Positions 1-11,275 of a stretch of 64,000 nt of DNA are shown piece after piece; within the stretch, counting starts at the first letter, position 1, and each line of letters begins with the position of its first letter. The position numbers and the translations under genes were made by a program. Location: NCBI GenBank assembly GCA_020746105.1, contig CM036617.1, forward strand, positions 170,900,412-170,964,411, given 5' to 3'. Under the pieces are notes generated by a model, which saw only the letters and a program-made list of their open reading frames with translations, searched no databases and was not told the origin of the DNA. Source of the DNA: Trogon surrucura (Eukaryota > Chordata > Aves > Trogoniformes > Trogonidae).

Positions 1-362
1 ATATGTGTGGGGTTTTTTTTAGACATTTATCTGATGAAAACTTTCGATTTTATAATGATTCCTTGCCAAATCTTGCAGACAGCTTTTTTTTTTTTCCCTC
101 AAACTTAACCTTGTATTTGTCACGGTTTCAAGCACAGTGTGGAAAACTGTAATGCAGCAGTTCCCACTCACTTCAAGAAAAAGTGAAGAACGAACAGTCT
201 TTCTCTGAAAGGAAACCCTGAATCCCGAAACTTCGGCAGCACTTCAAGTGCATCAGTAGTAGTAGTAGTAATAATAATAATGATGATGATGAAAAATTCA
301 GGTTATCTGAATGGCTTGTGCCCTGTAAAGCTAGATTTTCAATTGCTTGTTTTAATTGTTAG
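1..362 (+). other. FGD6: FGD6 intron (3' end)
   Basis: Intronic sequence ending in a normal acceptor (ttgttag). It contains a compound trinucleotide microsatellite at 254-292. I see no coding sequence. Confidence 0.85.
254..292. repeat. Compound trinucleotide microsatellite
   Basis: Three adjacent runs of AGT, AAT and GAT units form a compound microsatellite in the FGD6 intron about 70 bp before an exon. The step-like change of unit suggests successive point mutations spread by slippage. Confidence 0.85.
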
Positions 363-431
363 GTCTTTCTGAAAGAGGGAACACTGATGAAGCTGTCCCG
401 AAAGGTCATGCAGCCACGAATGTTTTTTCTG
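363..431 (+). CDS. FGD6: FGD6 coding exon: PH1, first strands
   Basis: This 23-codon exon is phase 0 at both ends. It encodes VFLKEGTLMKLSRKVMQPRM followed by FFL, the start of the first PH domain (strands beta1-beta2) of FGD6. The acceptor is ttgttag and the donor is CTG|gtaaga. In the FGD family this PH domain packs behind the DH domain, and residues before this exon belong to the upstream DH-PH junction. The match to the FGD6 family sequence is near-perfect, so both limits are firm. Confidence 0.93.
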
Positions 432-2103
432 GTAAGATGCTGTGTATGTTGCTGCGTGCCTAACACTAGTGTAGATTTAGGTGGTTGAAACATTACACTG
501 CAAACATAAGTAACTAATAACCTTAGGTAGTGGAAAAAATTACCAGTTGTTGCTGTTTTACTTCCTCAGTTCTAATTCAGAGAGATCATCTGTTGCATGT
601 GCGCTGATTTTAATAGAAAACTCTTTCTCTCTAAAATGCACTGTTTTGAACAGTTCTTGTTTAAAATTTGAATGCTTTTATGAGACAATGTTTTGTGGGG
701 TAATGCAAAAACAATACCAGTTAGTTCATCCCACTTAGCTGTAACAGATCTTAAAACCTGCAACTCTGCTGCTGCTATGGCACCCTTCTCTCCCTTCTCC
801 TCCTCTTCCTCCCTGCTTCCTGTGCACGAGCCTGCTTGCATCCTGAGCGGAGCACTGGGCTGGACGCGAAGCGCTGGGTTCTCTTCCTGTCTCTGCTACT
901 GTTTTATTCTGAAACTTCTGTGCATCTCTGAAGTTTCTGTGTCCACTTGTTTATCTCTGCTCTTTAGATAGCAAAGCAACTTGTTGCCACATGTAATTTG
1001 TGACATTATCGGTCCACAGTCCTGGCTGAAATCTGTCTTGTAGTTCTGTTCTCTAGTAGGAATAAATATTTCCCTAGGCAGTCATGGAGTACATATCCAA
1101 AGCTTACAAGTGCCTGTCTTGTGCTCTGGCTATGACTTTGTAGCTTATAGAGCACAGAGATAGATGCAATTTTTATCAGTTAATGTCATACTCTCCAAAA
1201 TCTGGTGCTAGCTCAAGCTGGACTTCCCAAATCACATGTTGCTACTTTGAGTGTCTCTAGCTTGGAATTTCTTTGTTTTGTTTTGTTGGGGCTTTTTGCT
1301 TTTATTTTTCTTTTGAGGTGGATAGCTTTGTTGGTTTTTTGTTTTGTTTTTTGAAATATAAAAGGTGCAGACTAGTGTTTATACCTATAGACACTTAACC
1401 AGTGATTTTTCCATTGATCATGTTGTGAAGATTTAGTAAGGCTTGTGAAACATTTTTCTCTTTTGCAAAGAACCTCACAGCACAATCTTATGAGATAGTT
1501 CAGTTTTCTGGTCTGTGTTTACATGCAGTAAATAAAGTTTGGATCCATGTGTTGAACAACACAGAAAATAAAAAGAATCTTAATAGCTGTTGAGTAAGCG
1601 CACTGAATGAAGCCAAGTCTGGCAGAACAGAAAATAAACAGTGGATGCACATTTAAACTGGTAAAATTCATATGGTACATATGGATAAGTTTGTCCGTAT
1701 AATCATAAATTGCTGATCTTAATTCTGCTGTCTCAAACTTTCTGGCATGTTTTGTTTTGAGTGGTTGATTCTAATATCCTTTTAGTTTGTTACACAGCAT
1801 AGCTGTGTACACAAGAAACACTTTTGTCCTTTTTGACAGGCCGTGCTTTGACATCCGCGCACTGTTTACTCATGTGCCAAATGTATATTTACACAAGAAG
1901 GATATAAATAGACATCTATTGTTATCTAAGTTCGTACATGAAAATGTTTTTTGGGTTCTAAGTGGAATAATAGGAAGTAAGAAGCCTTTCTGGACAGTTG
2001 GTCTCAGTGCTGTATGAGTTCTGTGCTTCCAGTAAAATGCATTTAAAATTATCTGTCTGTAAACAGTCTTTAGTCATTAAAAAGCATTTCTTCTGTATTA
2101 CAG
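432..2103 (+). other. FGD6: FGD6 intron
   Basis: Intron of 1.67 kb with T-rich, TTTTG-type low-complexity stretches at 1271-1352. Its open frames at 547-971 and 1787-2017 have no family similarity and sit in ordinary AT-rich sequence. Confidence 0.85.
1271..1352. repeat. T-rich low-complexity (TTTTG-like)
   Basis: Irregular runs of TTTTG units and T tracts inside an FGD6 intron. This is low-complexity sequence with no sign of function. Confidence 0.6.
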
Positions 2104-2187
2104 TTCAACGATGCCCTGTTGTATACTACTCCAGTTCAGTCAGGGATGTACAAACTCAACAACATGCTGTCGTTGGCTGGAATGAAG
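2104..2187 (+). CDS. FGD6: FGD6 coding exon: PH1, middle strands
   Basis: This exon has 28 codons and is phase 0-0. It begins FNDALLYTTPVQSGMYKLNN and ends MLSLAGMK. It supplies the middle strands of the first PH domain, including the FNDALLYT strand typical of FGD-family PH domains. The acceptor is tattacag and the donor AAG|gtgagc is strong. It joins in frame to the exons at 363-431 and 3346-3425. Confidence 0.94.
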
Positions 2188-3345
2188 GTGAGCCACCTGT
2201 TAAAATGAGTCTTTCTCCAAATGTATTTCAAGTCAGGCCTTCAAATTTTCAGAACACAACTATGGAAGGAGATAGTAAAGATGCTTATTTTCCACAGTGA
2301 TGAGGCAGGCTTATTCTTTGCATAGTATGACCTGTGGGATTGCTATCTAGTTTTCTCTAAAATCTGTTGCTGCAGAACCGTCTTGCCTGCATTTTATCTA
2401 GTGTTGTCCTACTCTGTAATAGCATGCCTACTGCATTTTTGTATTGTATTTTGTTTAGACCACCTCACTTCTGCCTTTTAACGGCTTTGTATTGCCCACA
2501 CTCAGAGACTGGGCATCTCTGCCTGATGAGCTTCTGATGGATCATTCGTGGCTTATAGAGATCTGCTAACTCTGAGGGCAGATACAGCTTTTGTTTCTGA
2601 GCCTTTGTGAAAAAGCATCAGAGTTAAGCCCTGAGCCCCTCTAGGGTAGTGATAAGGGACACGCACATCATACACTGACGTGGTGTCTGACATGGCAGTT
2701 ACTGGGAACAACAAACCGTCACGTCAGGAATCAAGTAACTTGTCTTTGATCCTGTCGGAGAAAAGCACCAAGTCCAGCTGCAGGGCAGATCTGGCACCCA
2801 GGTCCAAGCTTTTGCAGGCAGAGCTGCAAAATCTCTTCTGCCAGCAGTTGTCTGCTGTTGGCTCGGAACCACTCTTCACTTTTAAACCTCTTTGTGTTTG
2901 AAAGTTGGTAGCTCGAAAGGATCAGCAGAGATGTCTAGCCCTTTTGGGTACGGGGCAGGTACCCACTCTGGGGTACAGTAGTGGACTACACCTTGTCCTG
3001 CAGCAGCAGTGCATTTTTTTACCCCAGTTTGCAGGAGATGCTTAGAGGGCAGCAGGCCTGGGCAGGTTGAGGCACAGCTGGAGGTGTTTGAGAGCTCTTG
3101 AGCTTCATTCTCCTGCATGTCTCCAGGGCTTGTATGTGGGGCCCCACTGAAATAAAATGGTGTCCTGTGGGCAGTCTTAGTGTAGCTGGGCCCTCTGGAT
3201 TGACGTATGATCTCCTGCTTCTGAGATTCTGTCCAATATACCTGTTCTGCAATAAAAATGCAAGAGATTTTACAGTCGGTACAACTAAAGCAACTATAAA
3301 AGTACCATTTCAGTTTGAATGTCAAGTTTTCTCTCCTGACTGAAG
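2188..3345 (+). other. FGD6: FGD6 intron
   Basis: Intron of 1.16 kb. Open frames on both strands between 2680 and 3325 reach 147 codons but resemble no known family. The sequence there is somewhat richer in GC, which lengthens chance frames. Confidence 0.85.
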
Positions 3346-3425
3346 GTTAAAAAGCCAACCCAGGAAGCGTATCAGAATGAGCTGAACATTGAAAGCGTAG
3401 AGAGATCCTTCATTCTTTCAGCAAG
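3346..3425 (+). CDS. FGD6: FGD6 coding exon: PH1, late strands
   Basis: This 80-bp exon enters in phase 0 and ends with two bases of a serine codon. It encodes VKKPTQEAYQNELNIESVER followed by SFILSA. These are the later beta strands of PH1, where the SFIL strand leads into the C-terminal helix. The acceptor is gactgaag and the donor AAG|gtaagt is near-consensus. Its split serine codon is completed by the first base of the exon at 9573. Confidence 0.94.
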
Positions 3426-3890
3426 GTAAGTCTTAAAAATGAATGATGATTTTAAAAACATGTGATTTCAAACAGGCCACGTAAGCTTTTCAGAGCTTTC
3501 ATGTAATGAAAAGTTACTCTTGGCTAGAATAAGTACAGAATAGAGGGAATGAGGCACTCTTTGTTCTAATTTACTTTTCTTCACATTCAAAAATCAGTTT
3601 GAAAATCTAAGTTTATTTCTAAATGGGGCAGCAGAAAGGAATCCTGGTCACGTGTAAAGTTTCAGAGATGTATGAATTTGAAGTCTCTAATACAAGTCAC
3701 CCTGACTTGTAAGGAAGAATGCCTGTTTTGAAGCACAAAACCTGTAAGTAAATGGGGCATTTAAGCAATTTGGTCTTAAGGCTGCAGCTGGTAGGAATTC
3801 TGTTGTCCTCAAGACAGTTAACTGTTTAATCAGAGTGAATAAAAATCTTGCTTGGTTCTTCCTTTTCAGTTTAGATACACTGTGATGGTT

Positions 3891-4454
3891 TGGCCCTGAG
3901 GCCAGGAGCCCACCAAAGCTACTCTATCACTCTCCCTTCTTAGATGGACAGAGGAGAGAGAAAATATGGCAAGAGGCCCGTGGGTTAGGATAAGAACAGT
4001 TTAATACAGCAGAAAAATAAAGACCACGCACGGAAGCAAAGGCAAACAAAGATTATTCTCTATTTCCCACCAGCGGGCGATGTCCGGCCAGGAAGCAGGG
4101 CTCCAGTACATGCAGTGATTGCTCTGGAGGACAGACGCCATCCACAAATGCCCCCCAAATTTCCTTCTTCCTTCTCGCTTTTCTGTCTGAGCTGACGTCA
4201 TATGGTGTGGAATACCCCTCTGGTCAGTGTGGGTCAGCTGGCCCAGCTGTGTCCCCTCCCAAGATGTTGCCCACCGCCAGCCTGCTGTTGGGGGAATGTT
4301 GGAAAAACACAGCCTTGGTGCTGTGTGAGCACTGCTCAGCAGTAGCCAAAACACTGGGGTGCTATCAACACCCTTCTAGCTACAGCTACAAAAATGCAGC
4401 ACCAAGAGAACTGCTGTGGGGAAAATTAACTCCATCTCAGCCCGACCCAGTACA
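3891..4454 (-). mobile_element. ERVL-like solo LTR, antisense to FGD6
   Basis: On the + strand it begins TGTGATGGTTTGGC and ends CCCAGTACA. It is flanked by TACAC on the left and TATAC on the right, a likely 5-bp target duplication with one change. On the minus strand it shows the layout of a common avian ERVL-type LTR: the conserved GGAGTTAATTTTC block near its start, and a perfect palindromic CRE, TGACGTCA, at 4193-4200. It shares long blocks with the LTR at 6092-6692. No gag, pol or env sequence adjoins it, so it is a solo LTR left by recombination. The family name is inferred from memory of bird LTRs. Confidence 0.82.
4193..4200. promoter_or_regulatory. Palindromic CRE (TGACGTCA) in LTR
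   Basis: A perfect full-length cAMP response element lies within the U3 part of the antisense LTR. The sister LTR carries the decayed form TGATGTCA at about 6430, which suggests that the site belonged to the ancestral viral promoter. Confidence 0.55.
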
Positions 4455-6091
4455 TATACCTTCAGAAACTTTAAGTAAATTGAAATATTATCCTCTCACT
4501 GTCTTTCCTTGAGAGGAACAAGAATTAAAATTGTTTCATTTCAAGTAATTGTAGGTTTTGTTTTTCACTACCTTTTTGTTCTTCTAAAGTTACTGATAGA
4601 CTCTGTCAGTGCTTTAATAGGACAGGATATGAAGCATGACAATAAATTCTGATATTATTATTGATAACTGATATAAGTTGGAAGAAATCATCCTAGTCTT
4701 GTAGCTAAAATAACATTGTAATTGAAACAAGAAATGGTTCTCAGTGAATCTGAAATTATGGAAATGGCAGCAATTACTGGGATGGTGTTTGTCTCTGCCA
4801 GAAAACCGAATTCTTTATATAGCAGCAAAAGGATATATGGCCCCTAAACCAGAGCAGCTCTAGTCTGCTGTCACCGAGATGCCTTTAGCAAAGACCCAGT
4901 TTTGTGGATTGTTGTTTTTACTATGTGTGCACTGGAGTTTTATATGTTCTGACATTTGTGACAGTGCTGATACCAATGAAGACAGACATGTTTTCTCTTT
5001 TGTTTAGCAAAGCTGAGCAAGGGCAGAGTGCTTCTTTTTGTGTGACCTCGTAAATACTAACGTGAGGATGTCTGCACAAAGATAGCAGCATCTCTAGTGG
5101 AGGGGTAGACCAAGGTTAACCTTGTCAAAGTAGCCAAAGGAAGTAGCTCAATTGTCTGAGCAGTAGTTAGTTATAAGACTTGAAAAAGTATATATTTTCC
5201 TCCAGAGATTTAAATGTTTCTTATGGTTCTTGGAAAATTAAAAACGCAGTTCAGAGTTTAGAGTATGATTCTGCTCCAGTATACCATGAGCAAATTCATC
5301 CTGCTTAGATGCCTTGAAGACTGGGTGTTATACGGATACATGAAGACGTTTTGGGGATTGCAGTAGGCAATGTGGATTTCTCTCTGCTTGACTTAAAACA
5401 GCATTTCACATTTAATTCAGTCATTTCAAAAAATCATCAGAACTTGTGCAAAGATTATGATCTTGCAGTACAACCTACCTATTCTCCACAAAACTGGACA
5501 GAATTGTCTTTTTGAGGAACTGATTAAGCAATATATAAAAAGCAACTTCTGTGAAATACATGCTGGTTCATGGAGGAAAACCCCTATATACAATGTTCTC
5601 ATCAAATTGGGCAGAATTGGTGACATACTTTTGTCTGGACCTTGAAATTACTGAAGTATTCTCATGTTACCAGCTGAAGTGGCTCTGATTTGCTCTCTTT
5701 TTTTAGCATTGTCTTGCATCTTTGGAGAGCGTTCAGCTGTGTTATTTTTATACTTCCTGGAAGCTATGTGTGTGCAGGAGCCCTCCGTTACACAAAAGTG
5801 ACAGAGAGAGGTTGCGTTTGCTTGGGGTGAAGGAGGTGCTGGGAGCCCCAGGTGTGAATGAGGCTTTTCAGATTGTCCTTTGTCTGTAAGGGCGTCCTGG
5901 GTCTGTGGTATAGGAGGAAAATGAGTGAAAAGCTATCAACAAACGGGTTCTTGTATGTAATTGTTTCCCAATTAATTATATTGTTCCTATTGATAATTAT
6001 CCTGGATGTGAAGAGAATCAGTATCTAGTTGATACAGACCGCATCTTATTTTTGATGATACCTTGTTCTAACAGCTTCTTGGCTCCTATGT

Positions 6092-6692
6092 TGTCATGGT
6101 TTAACACCAGCCAACAACTGAGCACCGTGCAGCTGCTCACTCGCTCTTCCCCCTCCCCCCGTGGGACGGAAGGAAGATCAAAAGCAAGTAAAACTCATGG
6201 GCTGAGATACAAACAGTTTAGCAGTGGAAATAAAAAGAAAATATAACAATAATGGTAATGGTAATAATAGTAATGAAAAGGAAGATAAGAAAAAAGGAGT
6301 GGGAAAAAACCCTAAGACAAGTGATGCACAATGCAATTGCTCACCACCCCACTTGACTGATGCTCAGCCAGTCCCCAAGCAGTAATTGGCACCTCCTGGC
6401 CAGCTGCCCCCAGTTTATATACTGGGTATGATGTCATATGGTACGGAATATCCCTTTCGCTACTTTGGGTCACCTGTCCTGCCTATGCTCCCTCACAAGT
6501 TCTTGTGCCCCTTGAGCCTTCTCACTGGCAGAGCATGAGAAGCTGAAAAATCCTTGACTTAGTGCAAGCACTGCTTAGCAACAACTAAAAAGTCAGTGTG
6601 TTATCCACATAATTCTCATACTGAATCCAAACCACAGCACTATACTAGCTACTAGGGAGAAAATTAACTCTATCCCAGCTGAAAGCAGGGCG
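6092..6692 (-). mobile_element. ERVL-like solo LTR, antisense to FGD6
   Basis: On the + strand it starts TGTCATGGTTTAACACC and ends CAGCTGAAAGCAGGGCG, where the final CG is probably a decayed CA. The flanks TATGT (6087-6091) and CATGT (6693-6697) form a 5-bp target duplication with one mismatch. Read on the minus strand, it carries the conserved block TAGAGTTAATTTTC, a CRE-like site, a TATATAAA-type TATA box near 6415, and the AT-rich trinucleotide tract (6240-6290) typical of this bird LTR family. No internal retroviral sequence flanks it. Confidence 0.85.
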
Positions 6693-8239
6693 CATGTGGT
6701 TAAAAATCTCAGCTACAAAACTGTTCACATTAATCTGTAGACATTGGAGAAAAAAATCACTTATGTGGTTTTTTTTATTTCAAACAATAAGTATTATGTG
6801 GAGTGTACACCAAAGAAATTCTGAAATGGTCCTGGGGGGTAGAGACAGGGAAGGGAACAGTTAAGCTGGAAGAAAGTTGCTAGTAATAAACCATAAGCCA
6901 GTTAATAACAGAAGAATAGATAAAAGCCTAGACAAGAGTCCCTGTCACTTCAAGATTAGTTTTACTGACTGCATTAGTACTCTGCTTTATCTAGTTTGGG
7001 TCGAGGTTTCATTTTTCCTGGGATATCTGTAGGAATGTGTATTGTTTTACACGGTACAATGCAGTATTGTACTAGAAATCTCTTGATCAGAGAAACAAGC
7101 TGGTGCATCTGCACCATACAGCACTCTACAGAAGTAAAGCTTTGGTCCTCAGAACAACAGTCGTGCCAGCCTGATGTGGTCTGAGGCCAGCTGGCCCCAT
7201 CCCCTTCAATAAGGCTGGCAAGGAGCTACCCAAGGCAGACAGAGAGCTGCATCTCCTCCCCTAACATAAGGATATTTCAGCTGGGAGAGGGCCTCTGAGG
7301 CTCTGATCCTGGAAACAAGAGGGATGTATTTCTGTGAGCCCTCCTGGGACCACCTAACTGCTTAGCTCCATTGGGCAGCCCCCGGAACGTGAAGTTTGCC
7401 AGTAATAACAATTGCTGGGGCTCTCTGCTGTCCATTTAAAGTTTTGTACTGTTTTGTTAAACAAAGAAATAAACATAATACAAAGAAAAGAAAAAAAAAA
7501 GAAGAATCGGATGCATTTTTTAGTAAACAAAATTACTTTTGGAAGGATGCAACAACCACTGGACCTGCAGGGAGGGCAGTGTAGGTCTGTGCAGCTGTGG
7601 GGGAGGGCTGAGAGTGACAGCAGAAGAAACACTGCCTGTTTTACTGCGGCAAACCATTACATCAATTCAGTTGCCGATGGCACTGCACTGCCTTTGCTCT
7701 TAAGTTCTGAAGGATTGTAAACAACCCTAAAGGCTAGAGCTAGCAAACCTACCAAGTGGAGGCTTCCGAAACGTTGGGGTGTAAGCCCTGTAGCTCGTTG
7801 TGCAAGCAACCCCTGTGATCAGGGGATGCTTAATCTCCAAAAAGTGGGAGAACTTTAAATGTAATTATTTAATACAGTTATAGGGACCTTATTAAATGTA
7901 ACCAGATTTTGGAAAAGCCAAAGGAGTCTATTAGAGTTATGAATGTTACATAGCTAATACAGACCCCATGTTCTTTCCACATGAGGAAGCAAAGGTAAAT
8001 AAACTGAACAAAACATTCCCCTCGGAGTGTGAGATATTGGGACAGACAATAAGACATTGCTTTGCCCTTGCTTTTATCTTAGCTCCTCTCCTTTTGTTCT
8101 GGTTTTGTTGCTGCCTGTGCTAGATTAGTTTTTTCTCCCGGTGCCTCGCAGGCTTCCCCTGTGTTTACATTACCACATTGGTGATTCTGTATAGTGCTTA
8201 ATTTCATCCAGTCCAAAAACCTGGCTCAGAGTTTTTTTC

Positions 8240-8340
8240 CTTAATGGTTCAAAGATGATCAAAGCTTCCAAATTTACCTGCAAAAGCCATTAAACAATAA
8301 TTAGTGTTACGCACCTAATTTGTGTAAATTATTGTTTTCC
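8240..8340. promoter_or_regulatory. Candidate intronic enhancer: TCF-like and paired SOX-like sites
   Basis: AAACAATAATT (8292-8302) and AATTATTGTTT (8327-8337) form a perfect 11-bp inverted repeat with a 24-base spacer. Each arm contains AACAAT, the core recognised by SOX HMG proteins. About 40 bp upstream, TTCAAAG and ATCAAAG at 8248-8263 resemble TCF/LEF sites. Clustering and symmetry suggest a noncoding regulatory element. The function is inferred, and conservation across species was not tested. Confidence 0.35.
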
Positions 8341-9572
8341 TCTTCCCTGACTTTCCACGTTCAGTGGAAACAAATTAGTTTATATGATACTATTTAAGAA
8401 GGGAGGAGTAAAAAAAAAAAAATGTTAGTAGTAGATACTGGTTTAAATTTTAGAAACTCTTTTTAAGCTAGCATGGCATCTTAAATGTGCTCTAGTTATT
8501 TCTCTACCAGGAAACTGCTTCTTGCTTCCTCAGAGCACCCTCCGTGCTGCTGGCACAAGTAGTTGTTCAGCTGCGTGATGAACCCAGGCAGGAAAGTGAC
8601 CCAGAGGAGGGGCAGGTCAATGGCTTGCTTGCTTTAATACAAATTTGTTTCTCAGTCCAGCCCAATGCACTTAGAGCCCTCTGCCTAAGCATGTGTGTTC
8701 TGGCACAAGGGAGGAAATAAGACTGCATGGCTGAGAGGGGGTATAGTGGGCTGCCTTTTTCAGGAGCAGCATAATGAATTTATAATCTGTGAAGGTGGTG
8801 GTGTGCCCACGGCCTGAGGAGATGCTTTGGCATTGCATGTAATCCTGTGTAGCTGCAGGCTCCTGCTGCAGCAGGCACCCCTTGTTCCTCCCGCTCCGTG
8901 CCACTTCAGCTTTCCTTGCACTTGATCCACCAGCTGTGGCATAGAGGGACACAATAAGCTTATCTGTTTATCACTTCGAGTTAGCTAATGCAGGGAAAAA
9001 AATGAAAAAAAAAGAAAAAGAATTATTTGAAAGCAGCATAACCCGGTAGGAGCACAAGGCTGGAGAAGAGACGGTGTTTTCTGTGAACAAAAGCTTGGCG
9101 TTTGACAGGGTTGGGTAGAATAAGCTGCACCCTGAGACAGAAAGAAGGAGGAGTGGGGGCAAGGCTTGCTGAAATCTCAGAGACCCTCTGGAGAGGCAGG
9201 GCCCATGTCTTTGTTCTGGGAGGACCATTTATACCAGTGTTCTTCAAGGCATTCAAGGGTCCAGGGAGGAGGGGGAAGCGATAACATAAAAGCCTTGAAA
9301 CAGTCACAGAGTGTTGTGGAAGGAGGAAAGGGAGGGAGGGAATCCACATGATAACAACAGGCAGAGAAATCTTTTTTTAGTACTGATCAACACAAATAAC
9401 TGACACTATGTAGACAGCTAAAAAAATAATGCCAGTTTCAGTAGGAAGTGGTCTATAAAACTGATATTGCAAGAGTTAAGTCAGCATGTAGTAAAGCTAA
9501 TGGAATGGTAATCAACACTTGCTTCTTAGTTTTAAATGTTAATAAGTTGATTTTTTTCTCTTACTCCAACAG

Positions 9573-9675
9573 CTCTGCTACAGAAAGAGATGAGTGGTTA
9601 GAAGCTATCTCCAAGTCAATTGAAGAATATACAAAAAAGAGAATCACATTTAATCCTAGCAAAAGTCTTGAAGAG
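9573..9675 (+). CDS. FGD6: FGD6 coding exon: end of PH1 and linker
   Basis: This 103-bp exon completes the split serine and encodes SATERDEWLEAISKSIEEYT, then KKRITFNPSKSLEE. The DEWLEAI segment is the C-terminal helix of PH1 with its near-invariant tryptophan. The basic stretch after it begins the PH1-FYVE linker. The acceptor is ctccaacag and the donor GAG|gtatat. The exon ends in phase 0. The family match is strong throughout. Confidence 0.95.
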
Positions 9676-10190
9676 GTATATCACACCATTATTGTTCGTT
9701 TGTTCCCTTTTTTAATACAAAGTGTCTTTCCAGATGTTTAGAGAAACAAGCGGCATTCCATGATGAATAATAAAACAGAATGGTAAATAAGTGAACAGAT
9801 GATAGAACAGAATGATACTTCATAATGTTATGTACTTCATAAATTTAAAATTATTTTCTTCTTAAAAAACCCCAGATGTCTCAGTTTTCTCAGTAATCTT
9901 GGAAACAGAAAGATGAAATTAACAGATTATTTTAAAATATAGCAGCTATTCGTGTAAATAGACTGGTAAAGGTTAAAATCACGCAGCCTTTGTGAACTAA
10001 TTAAATGCATTTCTGTCTTCAGGCTTGCATTATAATGGTCACTGATGAAAAAAGCAGATAACATTTAAGACCATGACAGTTTATCAGAGAAAGCTTTCCA
10101 ATGTAATTAGAGTTAACCTGTAATCACTGATAAATGTTAATCTTGCATCTCATCACTGAATGTAAATGGTATCTGCCCATGTTCTCTCAG
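9676..10190 (+). other. FGD6: FGD6 intron
   Basis: Short 515-bp intron of AT-rich sequence. No repeats or other genes were recognised. Confidence 0.85.
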
Positions 10191-10337
10191 GCAGATCCGG
10201 AGAAGCAAGAAGAAGATAGTCCGCTGGGATCAAAGGCTCCCATCTGGATCCCCGACACTAGAGCCACTATGTGTATGATCTGCACCAGTGAATTCACCTT
10301 GACGTGGAGAAGGCATCACTGCAGGGCATGCGGAAAG
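10191..10337 (+). CDS. FGD6: FGD6 coding exon: FYVE zinc finger, first half
   Basis: 49 codons, phase 0-0. After an acidic linker ([10 protein letters not shown]) it encodes [20 protein letters not shown] and then [16 protein letters not shown]. It contains the WxxD signature (WIPD), the RRHHCRACG basic patch that binds phosphatidylinositol 3-phosphate in FYVE domains, and four of the eight zinc-ligand cysteines (exon residues 28, 31, 44 and 47). The acceptor ttctctcag is good. The donor AAG|gttggg is weak (see findings). The family predicts endosomal targeting. Confidence 0.95.
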
Positions 10338-11172
10338 GTTGGGCAATTTTGTGGTTACCTGTTCTGTTAGTCATTCGGGTTCCTTGTGTGACAAATGCAG
10401 CTGGAGCCTGATCACACCACAACTTTAAGGGAACACTGTGCTATGACACAATTATATGGGTTAAAACCAACGTGCTGGAGTGGGTTTTTTTTGTTTGTTT
10501 TAGAGTAAGATGTCATGATAGACTGGTGGTCAGCCCTTTAACCTGTTACATGCTTCTTATTTTGCATTTTGGAATCCTATTTATGATTGTCTTCTACTTC
10601 TGCAATTACCTAGTACAAACAATGTTAGCCAAAGGGAGAAAAATATCTTTCTCATTGATTTTCATAACGACTTTGGTTTTAAGTTAGTACCAAGATTATT
10701 TTATATTTAACACTTATAAAAAGTATATCTAATAAACCTTTATTTTTCTTGGCTTAAGTGAGAATACAGAATTCAATGTAATGAAGACATCTGTGTTGTG
10801 GAGAAATTATCAAGAGAGCAATCACTATTTTTAGTTATTTCTTTAAAAGCTTACAATTTAAACAGTTCAGTAGCTCAGTAGGCTTATTCTGCTTTTCATG
10901 GATTGCTAATGTTGGCTTATTAATTTTTGTGCTATTGTGTGTAATTCAATGATTTTTTTTCTGTCTAAACTTTTATCATTTAGAGGAAGAAAGAACAGCA
11001 TGTTGAACATAAAGACATAAGGAAAAAAACAAGATCTTACACCATTTTTGGTCTAAAATAGTGCCTTTTTCAGGTTCTGTTATGTACTTAACAGTGCTGA
11101 AGTGAACATCATTGAGCATTTGGTGATTTACAGGTGCACATCATGTATCATAATGTTTTTATCTGCTTCTAG
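10338..11172 (+). other. FGD6: FGD6 intron within the FYVE domain
   Basis: Intron of 835 bp splitting the FYVE domain. An open frame continues only 10 codons past the exon to a TAG at 10368-10370. No repeats were recognised. Confidence 0.85.
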
Positions 11173-11275
11173 ATTGTCTGTCAAGCTTGTTCATCAAATA
11201 AACATGGTTTAGACTATATGAAAAACCAGCCAGCAAGAGTATGTGATCATTGCTTCAGGGAGCTACAGAAACAAG
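11173..11275 (+). CDS. FGD6: FGD6 coding exon: FYVE zinc finger, second half
   Basis: This 103-bp exon encodes IVCQACSSNKHGLDYMKNQP and then ARVCDHCFRELQKQ, plus the first base of the next codon. Cysteines at exon residues 3, 6, 24 and 27 complete the eight zinc ligands. ARVCDHC contains the RVC signature of PI3P-binding FYVE domains. Together with 10191-10337 the domain is complete with all its signature motifs. The acceptor is cttctag and the donor AAG|gtaaaa. Confidence 0.95.

Larger units (their letters stand above)
3426..9572 (+). other. FGD6: FGD6 intron with two LTR insertions
   Basis: At 6.1 kb this is the longest FGD6 intron in the window. It holds two independent antisense solo LTRs (3891-4454 and 6092-6692) and a possible noncoding regulatory element around 8240-8340. 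The rest (4455-6091, 6698-8239 and 8341-9572) shows only chance open frames and simple A/T tracts. Confidence 0.85.

Noticed and set aside
2680..3325. Overlapping plus and minus frames of 73-147 codons as an intronic gene
   Set aside because: No family similarity and no promoter, splice or poly(A) context. The region is simply less AT-rich.
3891..6692. The two related LTRs as the ends of one degenerate provirus
   Set aside because: Each LTR has its own distinct 5-bp flanking repeat and nothing retroviral is recognisable in the 1.6 kb between them.
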